A DNA stretch of 64,000 nt, taken from contig LCZK01000009.1 in the NCBI GenBank assembly GCA_001025035.1, positions 558,001 to 622,000 on the forward strand, read 5' to 3'. Within the stretch, counting starts at the first letter, position 1; every line of letters starts with the position of its first letter. The notes under the pieces were generated by a model. That model was not told the origin of the DNA. It worked only from the letters and a program-made list of their open reading frames with translations, and searched no databases. Origin of the DNA: Actinobacteria bacterium IMCC26207 (GTDB lineage: Bacteria; Actinomycetota; Acidimicrobiia; Acidimicrobiales; Microtrichaceae). A program made the translations under genes and the position numbers. Shown piece by piece: positions 16,345-25,654 of the stretch.

Positions 16345-17901
16345 CTAGACGGCTGCAGTGACGGAGTCAGTGAGCGAGCCAGAGCCAGAACTCACTGCTG
16401 GTGCAACCAGCGGCCACGGATTCTCTCGTTCCACGTGCAGGGCAACATCAAAGAGTTCCGCATCTCGATGGTGACGGGCTAACACCTGCATGCCGACCGG
16501 TAGGTCATTTACCGTACCGACCGGAATCGACACTGCCGGATTTCCGTAAATGTTCGAGATGATGGTGAGTCCACCCATGGTGACTAAGTCTGGGACTTTG
16601 TCCACCACTGCCTCAATAAGCGAGTTCGACATTCTTGGGAAGCCAGCATTCAAGACTCGCAGACTTGCCATCAGGCCCTTGAACGCTACGCGTGCAGCGG
16701 AGGATGACTTTGCCTGATCCAAGAAATTGTCAGTAGGACTCGAGGTAGTTGCATCGGCTGCAAACGCTGGGCCGGGGTTGGTACTCGAGATGATGTAATC
16801 CACCTTCTCAAAGGCCCCTGCCATAGCGGCGTTTGCTTCAATCCTCTGCTGCTCGGCAACTGCAGCCAGATTCAAGTTGTACATGGCCTGAGCCAGGATG
16901 GTTCCCATGGCGATCTCGTCGGTGAGCAGCGGAGCGCACTTTGGCCACAGGGGACCAAACTCGGCCAGCAAGGTAGAAAGATTTCCCATCGCCCACTGGG
17001 CCGCCAAGTTGGGGAGTTCAAGCGAGATATCCACCTCGACCATGCCAGCTGAGGCAATCAGTTCAGAGGCCTGTTTCCGGAGGTGGTCCTCGACCCCGGG
17101 CTCCAAAGCAACTCCGGCAATCGAGGGAAGCACAGCAACTCTGCGCCCAGCCAGCTCGTTAGATCCAAGCTGCTTCTCCCAGTTCCCTGGATTGGGAAGA
17201 CTTGACGGGTCATGCGGGTCAAGGCCGGCGCAGACGTCATAAAAGCGCGCTGCATCTCGAACCGAGCGAGCAAGGCTGCCGACCACCACAGTGCCGGGAC
17301 GGAAGTAGGCATGCGGTCCTCGAGAGATTCTCCCGTAGGTGCCCTTCATTCCAAGAAGGCCGCAGTAACCAGCGGGGATGCGAATCGATCCTCCGCCATC
17401 GCCGCCCGAGGCAATGCTGACAAGTCCCCCAGCCACAGCGGCTGCACTTCCACCCGAGGAGCCGCCCGCAGTCTTTCCGTGCTGCCACGGGTTATGAGCG
17501 ATGCCATTGAGCTTGGTGACGCTCACGTTGAGGCCACCGAACTCTGAGGCAGTGGTCAGACCCACCGGCACTGCACCGCCATCCTCTACAAATCTGCGGA
17601 CCAGTTCGCTATCCGCTGACGCAATTCGATCCTTGAATACCAGCGAGGCGCCCGTGTCGGGCCACCCCTTCACTTGGTCGAGTTCCTTGATTCCGGTGGG
17701 AACCCCGCCAAAGGGCCGAGTCAGGTCCGCCGAAGCCGCTGCCTGCAGAGCGCGCTCGGGGTCGATATGAGAAAAGCAGTTCAGATCGCTGCGATCAATC
17801 GCGTCGTAGGTTGCCTGCAGTTCCTCTTTCGGGGAGCGTTCTCCAGCGCGAAACGCGTCCACTAATGAGCATGCATCGCCTAACCACGGTGTATCAGTCA
17901 T
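16345..17901 (-). CDS. Amidase signature family enzyme
   Basis: 518-residue amidase of the Ser-cisSer-Lys family. The Lys is in GVPTGIKELDQ (about residue 72), the Gly/Ser-rich stretch with the cis-Ser is TAGGSSGGSAAAVAGG (about 150) and the nucleophile Ser is in GGDGGGSIRIPAGYCG (about 175). It hydrolyses an amide of unknown structure; no GatB-like partner is near, so it is not the tRNA amidotransferase subunit. ATG 17901 is preferred to a TTG two codons upstream. It is divergent from parC and convergent with the SDR. No signal peptide is seen. Confidence 0.9.
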   Translation of the reverse strand: MTDTPWLGDACSLVDAFRAGERSPKEELQATYDAIDRSDLNCFSHIDPERALQAAASADLTRPFGGVPTGIKELDQVKGWPDTGASLVFKDRIASADSELVRRFVEDGGAVPVGLTTASEFGGLNVSVTKLNGIAHNPWQHGKTAGGSSGGSAAAVAGGLVSIASGGDGGGSIRIPAGYCGLLGMKGTYGRISRGPHAYFRPGTVVVGSLARSVRDAARFYDVCAGLDPHDPSSLPNPGNWEKQLGSNELAGRRVAVLPSIAGVALEPGVEDHLRKQASELIASAGMVEVDISLELPNLAAQWAMGNLSTLLAEFGPLWPKCAPLLTDEIAMGTILAQAMYNLNLAAVAEQQRIEANAAMAGAFEKVDYIISSTNPGPAFAADATTSSPTDNFLDQAKSSSAARVAFKGLMASLRVLNAGFPRMSNSLIEAVVDKVPDLVTMGGLTIISNIYGNPAVSIPVGTVNDLPVGMQVLARHHRDAELFDVALHVERENPWPLVAPAVSSGSGSLTDSVTAAV

Positions 17902-18014
17902 ACACAAGCATGCATGACCTATGAGATGTCAGTCCACCCAGAACTCGCTCAATCGAAAGGCCCAACGATCCGGCCTGTCACCCGACTGTCTCTCGGCACT
18001 GGAAGAATGGGCCA

Positions 18015-20465
18015 ATGCCTCGCCAAGAAGAGTTATTCGGGAGCTTTGCCCGAGAAGTTATTGATGTGCCCGTCACAGACGAGATGGAGAACTCCTACCT
18101 CGCCTATTCCCTCTCGGTCATCACTGCTCGCGCCATCCCAGATATTCGCGATGGCCTCAAGCCCGTGCAACGCCGGATTTTGCATTCAATGGCGAACAAC
18201 GGCCTTCGCCCAGACCGACCACACCGAAAATGTGCCGGCGTGGTCGGCGACACCATGGGCAAGTATCACCCTCACGGCGATGGCTCTATTTACGATGCCC
18301 TCACCAAAATGGGCCAGGACTTCAGTCGCAATATCACCCTGATTGATCCACACGGAAACTTCGGCAGCCTGGATGATCCACCGGCTGCGCATCGCTATAC
18401 CGAATGTCGCCTGACGCAGGCCGCAATGGAGATGCTCAGCGAAATCGACGAGGACACTGTCGAGATGCGCGCCACCTTTGATGGCGAGAACGAAGAGCCC
18501 CTATACCTTCCAGCACGGCTGCCAAATCTGTTGGTCAACGGCACTACTGGCATTGCTGTGGGCATGGCAACGAATATGGCGAGTCACAACTTGGGTGAGG
18601 TAGCCGAAGCCATCAAGTTGGTGATGACCAAACGCAGGCCAAGGCCGACAATCGAAGAACTCATGCAGGTGCTTCCGGGTCCCGATTTTCCCTCCGGCGG
18701 CATCATCATCGATGACAGCATCCGAGATGCTCTCGAGACGGGCCGTGGCAGTTTCCGTATCCGAGCAAAAGTCGAGATCGTCAATCTGACTCGGGCCCGT
18801 CAGGGGCTCATCGTCACCGAGTTGCCCTATCAGGTCGGCCCCGAGCGGGTCGTGGCTCGGGTTCGCGAACTCATGCGAGCAGAGAAGCTTCCGATGGTGA
18901 CCGACATCAAAGACCTATCGGATCGCAAGACTGGTCTGCGCCTAGAGGTTGAACTGCGGCCCGGTGCGAATGCTCGCGGTGTGCTGACAGACCTGTTCCG
19001 CCAGACTCCCCTCGAAGAGACCTTCGGGGTAAATAACGTGGTGCTGATCGATGGCAACCCGACCACTGTCGGACTCTACGAGTTATGCCATCACTACATT
19101 GAACATCGCCTTGACGTTGTGCGGCGCCGAACCCAATTCAGGCTCGACAAAGCAGAACGCCGGCTCCATCTACTCGAGGGCCTGCTGCTTGCGCTTGATG
19201 CAATCGATCTAGTGGTGTCGATTATTCGCTCCTCCCAAGATGTCGGGGAAGCCCGCTCTCGCCTGATTGAGCAGCTCAACTTGTCTGACGTGCAGGCAGT
19301 TCACATCTTGGATATGCAGCTACGCCGCCTGACGGCCTTAGCCAAGCTCGAACTCGAGACCGAGGCAAGCGAGCTACGCGGCCAAATCGAGGACTACAAC
19401 AAGATCCTGTCCTCTGAGCAGCGCCAACGCACCATTGTGTTGAAGGAACTTGAAGAGATGGTGGAGTGCTTCGATTCCCCACGGCGCTCCCGAATTATCA
19501 GCCCCGAACAACTTGAAGACGTCTCCCTTGAAGACGTAGCAGCCGAGGTTGCCGCTGCCAGGGTCGAAGAGGCCTGCGTGGTGTCATTATCGCAATCAGG
19601 AATGATCGGCCGAGAGCCTGTAGATGGGCCCAAGCCAGCCACCTTCGGCCGCCACGATGTTCTGATCCAACGCGTTGGCACCACCACGCACTCTCAGATC
19701 TGGGGACTCACTACTAGGGGCCGAGTCTTTCCGAGCAGCGTGGAAGCCATCGGAGAAGTCACAGGACGCAGTCGAGGCACCGCTCTCAGCGAACTGTTCG
19801 CACTCGACAAAGGCGAGAGCATTCGGATTCTGGTCACGGCCGCTGTCGCCGCCGGCGGAGGTGGCGGCGATGTTCCGCCACCTCTCATGCTTGTCACTGC
19901 TCAAGGAATGATGAAACGGATCAGCGTCGAGGAACTCGTCGGAACTCCTGCCGGCAAGACTGCAATCAAACTCAAACCAGGAGACTCCATAGTGGCTGCC
20001 TTCTCAGCCCCCGATGGCCAAGACGTCGCTGTGATTGCCTCGAACGCTCAAGCCATGCGATGCGAAGCGGATGCCGTTTCAGTCCAAGGCCGAGGGGCGG
20101 CCGGAGTCAGCGGGATGAAGCTGTCTGACGGCGCCACCGTGGTCGGTGCAGGCGCTGTTGATGAGGAATCAATTCTGCTGACGGTTACGGATTCACAAAC
20201 TGCCAAGGTGACCAGTGCATCCGAGATTCCCACCAAGGGGCGTGCAACAGCGGGGCTGCGCATCACGAAGTTCCGTACCGAAAAGCGTCTGGACTGGGCC
20301 TATGTCGGGACCGAGCAGGACCTGCTGCTTGTGGTGGGAACCGAAGAAGCACCCTCTAAAGCAGACGCCTCACCCGAACCACTCACCATTGCCCATACGG
20401 CAAGAGACCTGGTCTCAAAGGCGACTCGCCGCCGCTTCTTGGCTGTGGGTTTCGGGCGCTGGTAA
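18015..20465 (+). CDS. parC: DNA topoisomerase IV subunit A (ParC-like)
   Basis: 816-residue type IIA topoisomerase A subunit. The winged-helix cleavage domain carries the catalytic Tyr in PAAHRYTECRL (Tyr128). The quinolone-pocket segment reads KYHPHGDGSIYDAL: the position of E. coli GyrA Ser83 is Gly (codon 18282-18284) and that of Asp87 is Asp. The C-terminal beta-pinwheel (after about 520) is present, but the canonical QRRGGKG-like GyrA box is not, which favours ParC over GyrA. The order A then B, with parE 37 bases downstream, is also unlike the gyrB-gyrA order. GGAAG lies nine bases before the ATG. Confidence 0.88.
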   Translation: MPRQEELFGSFAREVIDVPVTDEMENSYLAYSLSVITARAIPDIRDGLKPVQRRILHSMANNGLRPDRPHRKCAGVVGDTMGKYHPHGDGSIYDALTKMGQDFSRNITLIDPHGNFGSLDDPPAAHRYTECRLTQAAMEMLSEIDEDTVEMRATFDGENEEPLYLPARLPNLLVNGTTGIAVGMATNMASHNLGEVAEAIKLVMTKRRPRPTIEELMQVLPGPDFPSGGIIIDDSIRDALETGRGSFRIRAKVEIVNLTRARQGLIVTELPYQVGPERVVARVRELMRAEKLPMVTDIKDLSDRKTGLRLEVELRPGANARGVLTDLFRQTPLEETFGVNNVVLIDGNPTTVGLYELCHHYIEHRLDVVRRRTQFRLDKAERRLHLLEGLLLALDAIDLVVSIIRSSQDVGEARSRLIEQLNLSDVQAVHILDMQLRRLTALAKLELETEASELRGQIEDYNKILSSEQRQRTIVLKELEEMVECFDSPRRSRIISPEQLEDVSLEDVAAEVAAARVEEACVVSLSQSGMIGREPVDGPKPATFGRHDVLIQRVGTTTHSQIWGLTTRGRVFPSSVEAIGEVTGRSRGTALSELFALDKGESIRILVTAAVAAGGGGGDVPPPLMLVTAQGMMKRISVEELVGTPAGKTAIKLKPGDSIVAAFSAPDGQDVAVIASNAQAMRCEADAVSVQGRGAAGVSGMKLSDGATVVGAGAVDEESILLTVTDSQTAKVTSASEIPTKGRATAGLRITKFRTEKRLDWAYVGTEQDLLLVVGTEEAPSKADASPEPLTIAHTARDLVSKATRRRFLAVGFGRW

Positions 20466-20502
20466 CTCAGACTGTCAGCTAGCCGTGATTGACTAAGTAC
20501 AA

Positions 20503-22572
20503 ATGGCACAGCCCACCCCAACCTCCGCACGCAATCGAACCCCCGCCGCCTACGACGCAAAGAGCATCCAACTGCTCAAAGGCCTTGAGGCTGTCCGCAA
20601 ACGCCCAGGCATGTACATCGGCGGCACCGGCCCCGAGGGCCTACATCACTTGGTGTGGGAACTTATTGACAATTCAGTAGATGAGGCAGCAGCAGGCTTT
20701 GCCAACCTGATCGAAGTCACCCTGCATCGAGATAACTCGGTAGAAGTTTCCGATAATGGCCGCGGTATCCCAATCGGAAAGAAGGACGGCAAGCGCACTG
20801 CGCTCGAGGTGGTCTTTACGGAGCTTCACGCAGGCGGCAAGTTTGGCACCGGCGCGTACTCCTCTTCGGGTGGCTTGCACGGGGTTGGTGCCTCGGTAGT
20901 GAACGCTCTGGCTGCCAAGCTCATCGTTGAAGTCGACCTTGATGGGGCTACGCATCGACTCAGCTTCGAGAATCAACTCCCGGGCAAGTTCTCGGCGACT
21001 GGCAAATTCACCCCCGGATCAACTCTCGAGGTCATTCGCAAGATTCCCCCTCGCCGGACTGGCACTCGAGTTCGCTTCTGGCCCGACTTGGACATTTTTG
21101 ATCCAGGACTGTCACTCGAATACGAGATCATTCGGGATCACTGTGCCCAGGTCTGCTTCTTGGTGCCCGGCCTCAAGGTGCGCCTGATCGATAAGCGCGG
21201 GTCATCACCACGAGAGCCCGAAGAGTTCGTAGCCAAAGGCGGCTTGGCTGACCTTGTAGAAACGCTGTCTATCGGCGAGCCAATTACCGAGATCATCACC
21301 TTGCACGGCCAAGGAACCTTTGAAGAGAAGGTTCCAGTTGAGGGCCGCATGCAGGTCGTAGAGCGCACCTGCACGGTGGACATTGCGATTCGTTGGGTCA
21401 AAGGCTTCGAGCCCGTTCTGTGCAGCTTCGTCAATACCATCCCCACAGTTGAGGGTGGCACGCACATAGCTGGTTTTGAGCGTGCCATGACCAAGGTCTC
21501 GAACGACGTACTGCTCGCCGGCACAAAGAAACTGGCCCGGTTTGCCAAGGTGGGCAAGGACCGCGCCGAGAAAGGCGACGTCCAAGAGGGCATGGTCGCT
21601 GCAATCAAAGTGACCTTCCCCGAGCCCCAGTTCAAAGGTCAGACCAAACAGGAACTCGGCACACCCGCAATTCAGAGCATCGTGTACGAGGTCGTTCGAG
21701 ACAATTTCACCAACTGGATTGAGGGCGGCGGAAAGAAAACTCATATTGCGGCGCTACGCGACAAGATCACCCAGGCCGTCATTAACCGCGTGACCACCAA
21801 GGCCACGCTTGATGCTCGCCGAAAGGCTGCCAACCTCAGCTCGGGGGCAATGCCGGACAAGCTTGCTGACTGCCGGCGGCACGGCATTGACGCCGAGTTG
21901 CTCATCGTCGAGGGGGATTCAGCTGCCGGCCCCGCAAAGGCTGGCCGTAATGCCGAGTACATGGCAGTGCTGCCACTTCGCGGCAAGGTAGTCAACGCCG
22001 GCAAATCAACGCTCAAACAAGTCATCGAGAATGCCGAAGCGCAGGCGCTCTTTACTGCCGTTGGCGCCGGATCTGGTGCGGACTTCAACTTGGATCAGGC
22101 CAGATATGGCCGGATCATCATTCTGTGCGATGCCGATGTTGATGGCAGTCACATCAGGTGCCTGTTACTGACCCTGATGTATCACTACATGCGGCCGCTA
22201 CTCGAAGCTGGACGAGTTTTTGCAGCCCAACCGCCGCTCTACACCGTCAAGGTGGGCGACAAGGTGGTGCATGCATTTTCTGATGCAGACAAAGACCGCC
22301 TGACAACAGAGTTGAGTAGCGGCAATAGAAAAGCGGAGAACCTGCAATGGGTACGGTTCAAAGGTCTCGGAGAGATGGACGTCGAGGAACTCGCCGTGAC
22401 CTGCCTTGATGCAGAGACTCGAATCCTAAGACGAATCACTATGGATGACGCCAAGGCCCTCATTGACGCAGGCGACCTTTTCGAAACGCTCATGGGAACC
22501 GACGTCGCTCGCCGCCGGCAATTTCTGCTCGATCACTCAGAACTGGTAGATCGCGACATACTGGATGTGTGA
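20503..22572 (+). CDS. parE: DNA topoisomerase IV subunit B (ParE-like)
   Basis: 689-residue B subunit. The GHKL ATPase domain has DNSVDEAAAGFA and VSDNGRGIPIG plus the GGLHGVGASVVNAL loop; the transducer follows, then the TOPRIM domain with LLIVEGDSAAGPA and ILCDADVDGSHI, and the C-terminal QRYKGLGEM-like motif is RFKGLGEMDVEEL. The gene follows parC closely, so the two should be co-expressed. Function is ATP-dependent decatenation of replicated chromosomes. Whether a separate gyrase exists lies outside the window, so a role as gyrase is not formally excluded. Confidence 0.9.
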   Translation: MAQPTPTSARNRTPAAYDAKSIQLLKGLEAVRKRPGMYIGGTGPEGLHHLVWELIDNSVDEAAAGFANLIEVTLHRDNSVEVSDNGRGIPIGKKDGKRTALEVVFTELHAGGKFGTGAYSSSGGLHGVGASVVNALAAKLIVEVDLDGATHRLSFENQLPGKFSATGKFTPGSTLEVIRKIPPRRTGTRVRFWPDLDIFDPGLSLEYEIIRDHCAQVCFLVPGLKVRLIDKRGSSPREPEEFVAKGGLADLVETLSIGEPITEIITLHGQGTFEEKVPVEGRMQVVERTCTVDIAIRWVKGFEPVLCSFVNTIPTVEGGTHIAGFERAMTKVSNDVLLAGTKKLARFAKVGKDRAEKGDVQEGMVAAIKVTFPEPQFKGQTKQELGTPAIQSIVYEVVRDNFTNWIEGGGKKTHIAALRDKITQAVINRVTTKATLDARRKAANLSSGAMPDKLADCRRHGIDAELLIVEGDSAAGPAKAGRNAEYMAVLPLRGKVVNAGKSTLKQVIENAEAQALFTAVGAGSGADFNLDQARYGRIIILCDADVDGSHIRCLLLTLMYHYMRPLLEAGRVFAAQPPLYTVKVGDKVVHAFSDADKDRLTTELSSGNRKAENLQWVRFKGLGEMDVEELAVTCLDAETRILRRITMDDAKALIDAGDLFETLMGTDVARRRQFLLDHSELVDRDILDV

Positions 22573-22661
22573 GCATGCTGCATCTTGGCTCTACGGCCGT
22601 AGCCTTAGTATTTGCACGGTCCTGAACAGCTGAGGGACCTTGATCAGCCGAGGGGCAGAAC

Positions 22662-23891
22662 TTGTCTGTGGGGGTAACCGACAACCGATTGATCAATGTG
22701 GATGGGCCCAAGCTCGGCCACATTCCAGCCTTCGATGGTTTTCGAGGCCTGTTCGTGCTGCAGGTAGTGCTCTATCACGCACTTGTCACTGACTTTCTGC
22801 GGGGCTCCCCCATCATCATTGACTGGTTTTTTGTTGCTAGCGGGTTCCTCATTACTACGTTGCTGATGGACGAACGCAAGGCCACCGAGACCAACGACTT
22901 GCGGCGGTTCTACCAGCGCCGAGCGCTGCGCTTGTTCCCAGCGATGTACCTGATGATCTTTGTGTCCACCCTGATGATCATCTTCGCTATCAACTTTGTC
23001 CCCGCAGCCCAAGAGCAATTGCATACATGGTGGATCGAACCACTCGCGGCCGCTACCTACTGCTACTACATCGTTGCGGCCTTTATGCCAGCAACTCTTG
23101 ACGGTGTCCTTGGCCACACGTGGAGCCTGACCGTAGAAGAACAGTTCTACTTCATCTGGCCACTGATCTTCTTTGCAGCAATGCGTCTCAAGCGGCGCAG
23201 TTCAGACCTCAAGCTGATCATTGGGTCCGTGATCTTTATCGTCGTGGTGATGAGCACGCGTGTGATCTTCCAATCCGAGATTGTCATTCTTGGCCCTGAT
23301 GGAGTGACCTTCTCTGACGAGAACGACCCGACCTGGCAGGGCATCGTCTACCGCTTAGCTTCTGCTCGGCCCGACATGATTGTGTACGGCTGTCTGCTGG
23401 CTTTCTTTATTCGCTCAATCCCTCGGCCGATCACTGCGCAGTGGCGGCGCTGGATTGCGATCGGCGGAGTAATCGGGTGGATTGGCTTCTTGGGGTTCAT
23501 CGCCCTTGGGGACCGCGCCCCCGGCTTTGAGTTGTTCGGCGGACCGATGTACCAAGTCTGCTTACTCTTGCTGGCACCGCTTATTTTGGATTTGTACTTG
23601 CGCCAAGAGAGCCGCATCTCACGGGGACTTGCCCATCGCCATCTGCAATGGCTAGGCCAGCGTTCCTACGGCATTTACTTGTGGCATATCCCGGTGTTGT
23701 ACCCGTTCCTTGCTCTGATGGACGGTGTGTTTGGATTGAAGAAACTCATTTTGGGTTTAATCGGGGCCACTCTGGGTGTGCTCGCAGGAATCGCCTCGTA
23801 TCGTTTTATCGAACAACCATTCCTGCGTATCAAAGACACGCGCTACAAACGTCCACAAGATCCCCAGTCGACAAGCTCTACTCCCACATGA
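22662..23891 (+). CDS. Acyltransferase-3 family membrane protein (OafA-like), copy 1
   Basis: Integral membrane O-acyltransferase of 409 residues with about ten helices. The family motifs are an N-terminal HIPAFDGFRGLFVLQVVLYH with the conserved His, the Arg-rich FYQRRALRLFPAMYL, the TWSLTVEEQFYFIWPL motif and the late RSYGIYLWHIPVLY. It probably transfers an acetyl or other acyl group to an exported glycan or lipid. The TTG start has GAGGGG seven bases upstream; the position agrees with family N-termini. No C-terminal SGNH domain is present. A close paralogue follows. Confidence 0.87.
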   Translation: MSVGVTDNRLINVDGPKLGHIPAFDGFRGLFVLQVVLYHALVTDFLRGSPIIIDWFFVASGFLITTLLMDERKATETNDLRRFYQRRALRLFPAMYLMIFVSTLMIIFAINFVPAAQEQLHTWWIEPLAAATYCYYIVAAFMPATLDGVLGHTWSLTVEEQFYFIWPLIFFAAMRLKRRSSDLKLIIGSVIFIVVVMSTRVIFQSEIVILGPDGVTFSDENDPTWQGIVYRLASARPDMIVYGCLLAFFIRSIPRPITAQWRRWIAIGGVIGWIGFLGFIALGDRAPGFELFGGPMYQVCLLLLAPLILDLYLRQESRISRGLAHRHLQWLGQRSYGIYLWHIPVLYPFLALMDGVFGLKKLILGLIGATLGVLAGIASYRFIEQPFLRIKDTRYKRPQDPQSTSSTPT

Positions 23892-23941
23892 CGACTCCCA
23901 CATGACCACAGCCACATGACCACAGCCACATGACCACAGCC
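23881..23941. repeat. 14-bp tandem repeat joining two acyltransferase genes
   Basis: Four units (CTCCCACATGACGA, CTCCCACATGACCA, then CAGCCACATGACCA twice) plus a partial one join the genes. The first unit contains the stop of the upstream gene (CACATGA) and the last contains the ATGACC start of the downstream gene, so each copy holds an overlapping ATG and TGA. The unit is not a multiple of three, so each copied ATG is in a different frame from its neighbours. Confidence 0.95.
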
Positions 23942-25096
23942 CCGAGCGCCGCTAGCCCCGGCTTTCTAGCCACCCTCAAGGGCCCAACTGAGCGCAAGCT
24001 TGGTTGGAACCCTGCCCTTGATGGCGCGCGCGGAGTCAGCGTGGTGCTCGTGATGTCATTTCACTTCATGGGCAGCAGATACTTAGACGGTGCACCCATT
24101 TTGGTGGACATGTTCTTCATGCTCTCGGGATTTTTGATTACCACGCTGATGTTCGAAGAACGGGCCGCTCGCGGGGCAATCTCGCTACGCGACTTCTACC
24201 TGCGGCGAGTCTTTAGGCTGTTCCCTGCGGTCTACACCCTGCTCGCAGTGTTCCTGGTTTTCGCCCTGCTCTTCGGGGGAGTCGAACGAGAGCAATACGT
24301 CATCGAATTCTTAGCCGCAGCGTTCTACGTCTACGACTTCTTAATTGCTTGGGTCGGAGTCGAGGGCCAAGCACTGGTTCAACTCTGGACACTCTCCCTT
24401 GAGGAGCAGTTCTACTTTGTCTGGCCACTGTTGTTGATTGCAGCAATGAAGGCCGGCAAGGCCCGCCGCATGAATGCCTTGCTCGTTGGCATGTTTGCCG
24501 TGGTCATCATCATGCCCGTACTACGCATGACTCTGACCCCTGAACTCGGAGGGAAGACCTTTGAATCTTTCCTCTTCGGATTCTCGATTCTGCGACCAGA
24601 CTCGCTGGTCTTGGGCTGTCTTGTGGCGATGATCTTTCGCCTTGACCCCGCAAAGAACTCGGCAGCCCTGCAACGCTTTTTGCCCATCGGAGGCAATATC
24701 GCCCTGGTGATGTTTGCAATGACGCTCTGCCTTGGCGGGTTCACGCCCTTCGCCCCGTTTGTCAGTTTGTTCTACAACTTGACCGTGATTGCCATGGCGC
24801 TGTGGATTCTTGATCTTGTCCGACGTCCGCAGGCCAAGTTTGCATCCCTGCTTGCTCTGCCAATCTGTCGATGGTTTGGCAAGCGCTCCTACGGCATCTA
24901 CATCTGGCACCTGTTGATTTACTTTGTCATCCTGAGCTTTTTTGAGAATGTGTTTGTAGGCCGCCCCAAGATGGCTCTGTTGGTCACCTTTCCGATTGCA
25001 TTTGCCGTGACTATCGGAGTCTCGGTGCTGTCATGGAATTACGTCGAGACTCCAGCGCTCAAATACAAAGAACGTTTCGCACGAATCTCTAAGTGA
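23930..25096 (+). CDS. Acyltransferase-3 family membrane protein (OafA-like), copy 2
   Basis: 388-residue paralogue of the preceding protein: WNPALDGARGVSVVLVMSFH, FYLRRVFRLFPAVY, LWTLSLEEQFYFVWPLLL and KRSYGIYIWHLLIYF align with it in order. The two probably arose by gene duplication and then diverged, and may act on different acceptors or as partners. The ATG is the last of four placed in a row by the 14-bp repeat; no good ribosome-binding site is seen, so coupling through the overlapping ATGA units is possible. There is no SGNH domain. Confidence 0.87.
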   Translation: MTTAPSAASPGFLATLKGPTERKLGWNPALDGARGVSVVLVMSFHFMGSRYLDGAPILVDMFFMLSGFLITTLMFEERAARGAISLRDFYLRRVFRLFPAVYTLLAVFLVFALLFGGVEREQYVIEFLAAAFYVYDFLIAWVGVEGQALVQLWTLSLEEQFYFVWPLLLIAAMKAGKARRMNALLVGMFAVVIIMPVLRMTLTPELGGKTFESFLFGFSILRPDSLVLGCLVAMIFRLDPAKNSAALQRFLPIGGNIALVMFAMTLCLGGFTPFAPFVSLFYNLTVIAMALWILDLVRRPQAKFASLLALPICRWFGKRSYGIYIWHLLIYFVILSFFENVFVGRPKMALLVTFPIAFAVTIGVSVLSWNYVETPALKYKERFARISK

Positions 25097-25154
25097 GCCA
25101 ACCCGCGAAACGGATCACAGGCCCAACCCAATAACCCGGCCCTAGACGCGAAAC

Positions 25155-25180
25155 GAACGGCCACAGAGTCTGCGCCGTTC
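25155..25180. terminator. Hairpin between convergent genes
   Basis: GAACGGC and GCCGTTC form a perfect 7-bp stem with a 12-base loop in the 200-base gap between the second acyltransferase and the phasin-like gene. No T-tract follows on either strand, so it is only a candidate terminator. Confidence 0.4.
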
Positions 25181-25198
25181 ACTTCGCTAGTTATTCAG

Positions 25199-25285
25199 TT
25201 GCTTACTGAATCAACGCTGCTGACTTAATCAACGCTGCTGACTGAGTCAGGGCTGCCGATCAAGTCAGGGCTAATTGAGTCTGGG
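25199..25285. repeat. Degenerate 18-bp repeat downstream of the phasin-like gene
   Basis: GCTGCTGACTTAATCAAC, GCTGCTGACTGAGTCAGG and GCTGCCGATCAAGTCAGG are three 18-bp units, flanked by partial ones. On the minus strand, the sense of the upstream gene, they carry repeated TGA, TTGA and TAA triplets just after its stop codon. Confidence 0.8.
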
Positions 25286-25296
25286 CCGACTACGGC

Positions 25297-25617
25297 TCAG
25301 GCTGCAGCCTTGGTGCGTACTGGACCGGACTTGCGGTCAAGCAACTGATCGGTAAGTGGCTGTGCTGCATTTGCTGCGCTGAGTGCCACTGCTTTGTTGG
25401 TGGTTACAAGCTTGGATGCAAACTTGGCTTGGTTGTTGATCAAGTCTTTGGGGGTAGGGAACTTCTCGGCGAACGGAACGGCAGGAATCTGCGGGACGTT
25501 CTCAACCACAAAGTTGACGGCGGTTGCAATTGCGTCAGTGAGTGGTTCGTTCACACTGTTGATGGCCTTGATGACCTGATCCTGAACCTCTGTCATGCGT
25601 GTAATCACGGTAGTCAT
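25297..25617 (-). CDS. Small phasin-like amphipathic protein
   Basis: 106-residue Ala/Val/Thr-rich helical protein without Cys, Trp or signal peptide. It has a central PFAEKFPTPKDLINNQAKF segment and a Lys/Ala-rich tail (KSGPVRTKAAA), resembling phasin-like or HBHA-N-terminal-like proteins of actinobacteria that bind storage granules or lipids. The assignment is by general character, not by a diagnostic motif. It has a perfect ribosome-binding site (AAGGAG) and a near-consensus promoter bracketed by two inverted repeats, so it is probably abundant and tightly regulated. It is divergent from the peroxiredoxin gene. Confidence 0.7.
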   Translation of the reverse strand: MTTVITRMTEVQDQVIKAINSVNEPLTDAIATAVNFVVENVPQIPAVPFAEKFPTPKDLINNQAKFASKLVTTNKAVALSAANAAQPLTDQLLDRKSGPVRTKAAA

Positions 25618-25654
25618 TTGATCTCCTTCTTGTTGGGGCACTGCTAACTGCTCT

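Noticed and set aside
18015..22572. DNA gyrase gyrA-gyrB
   Set aside because: A-before-B order, no GyrA box and the ParC-like length favour topoisomerase IV; gyrase is not disproved because the rest of the genome is not seen.
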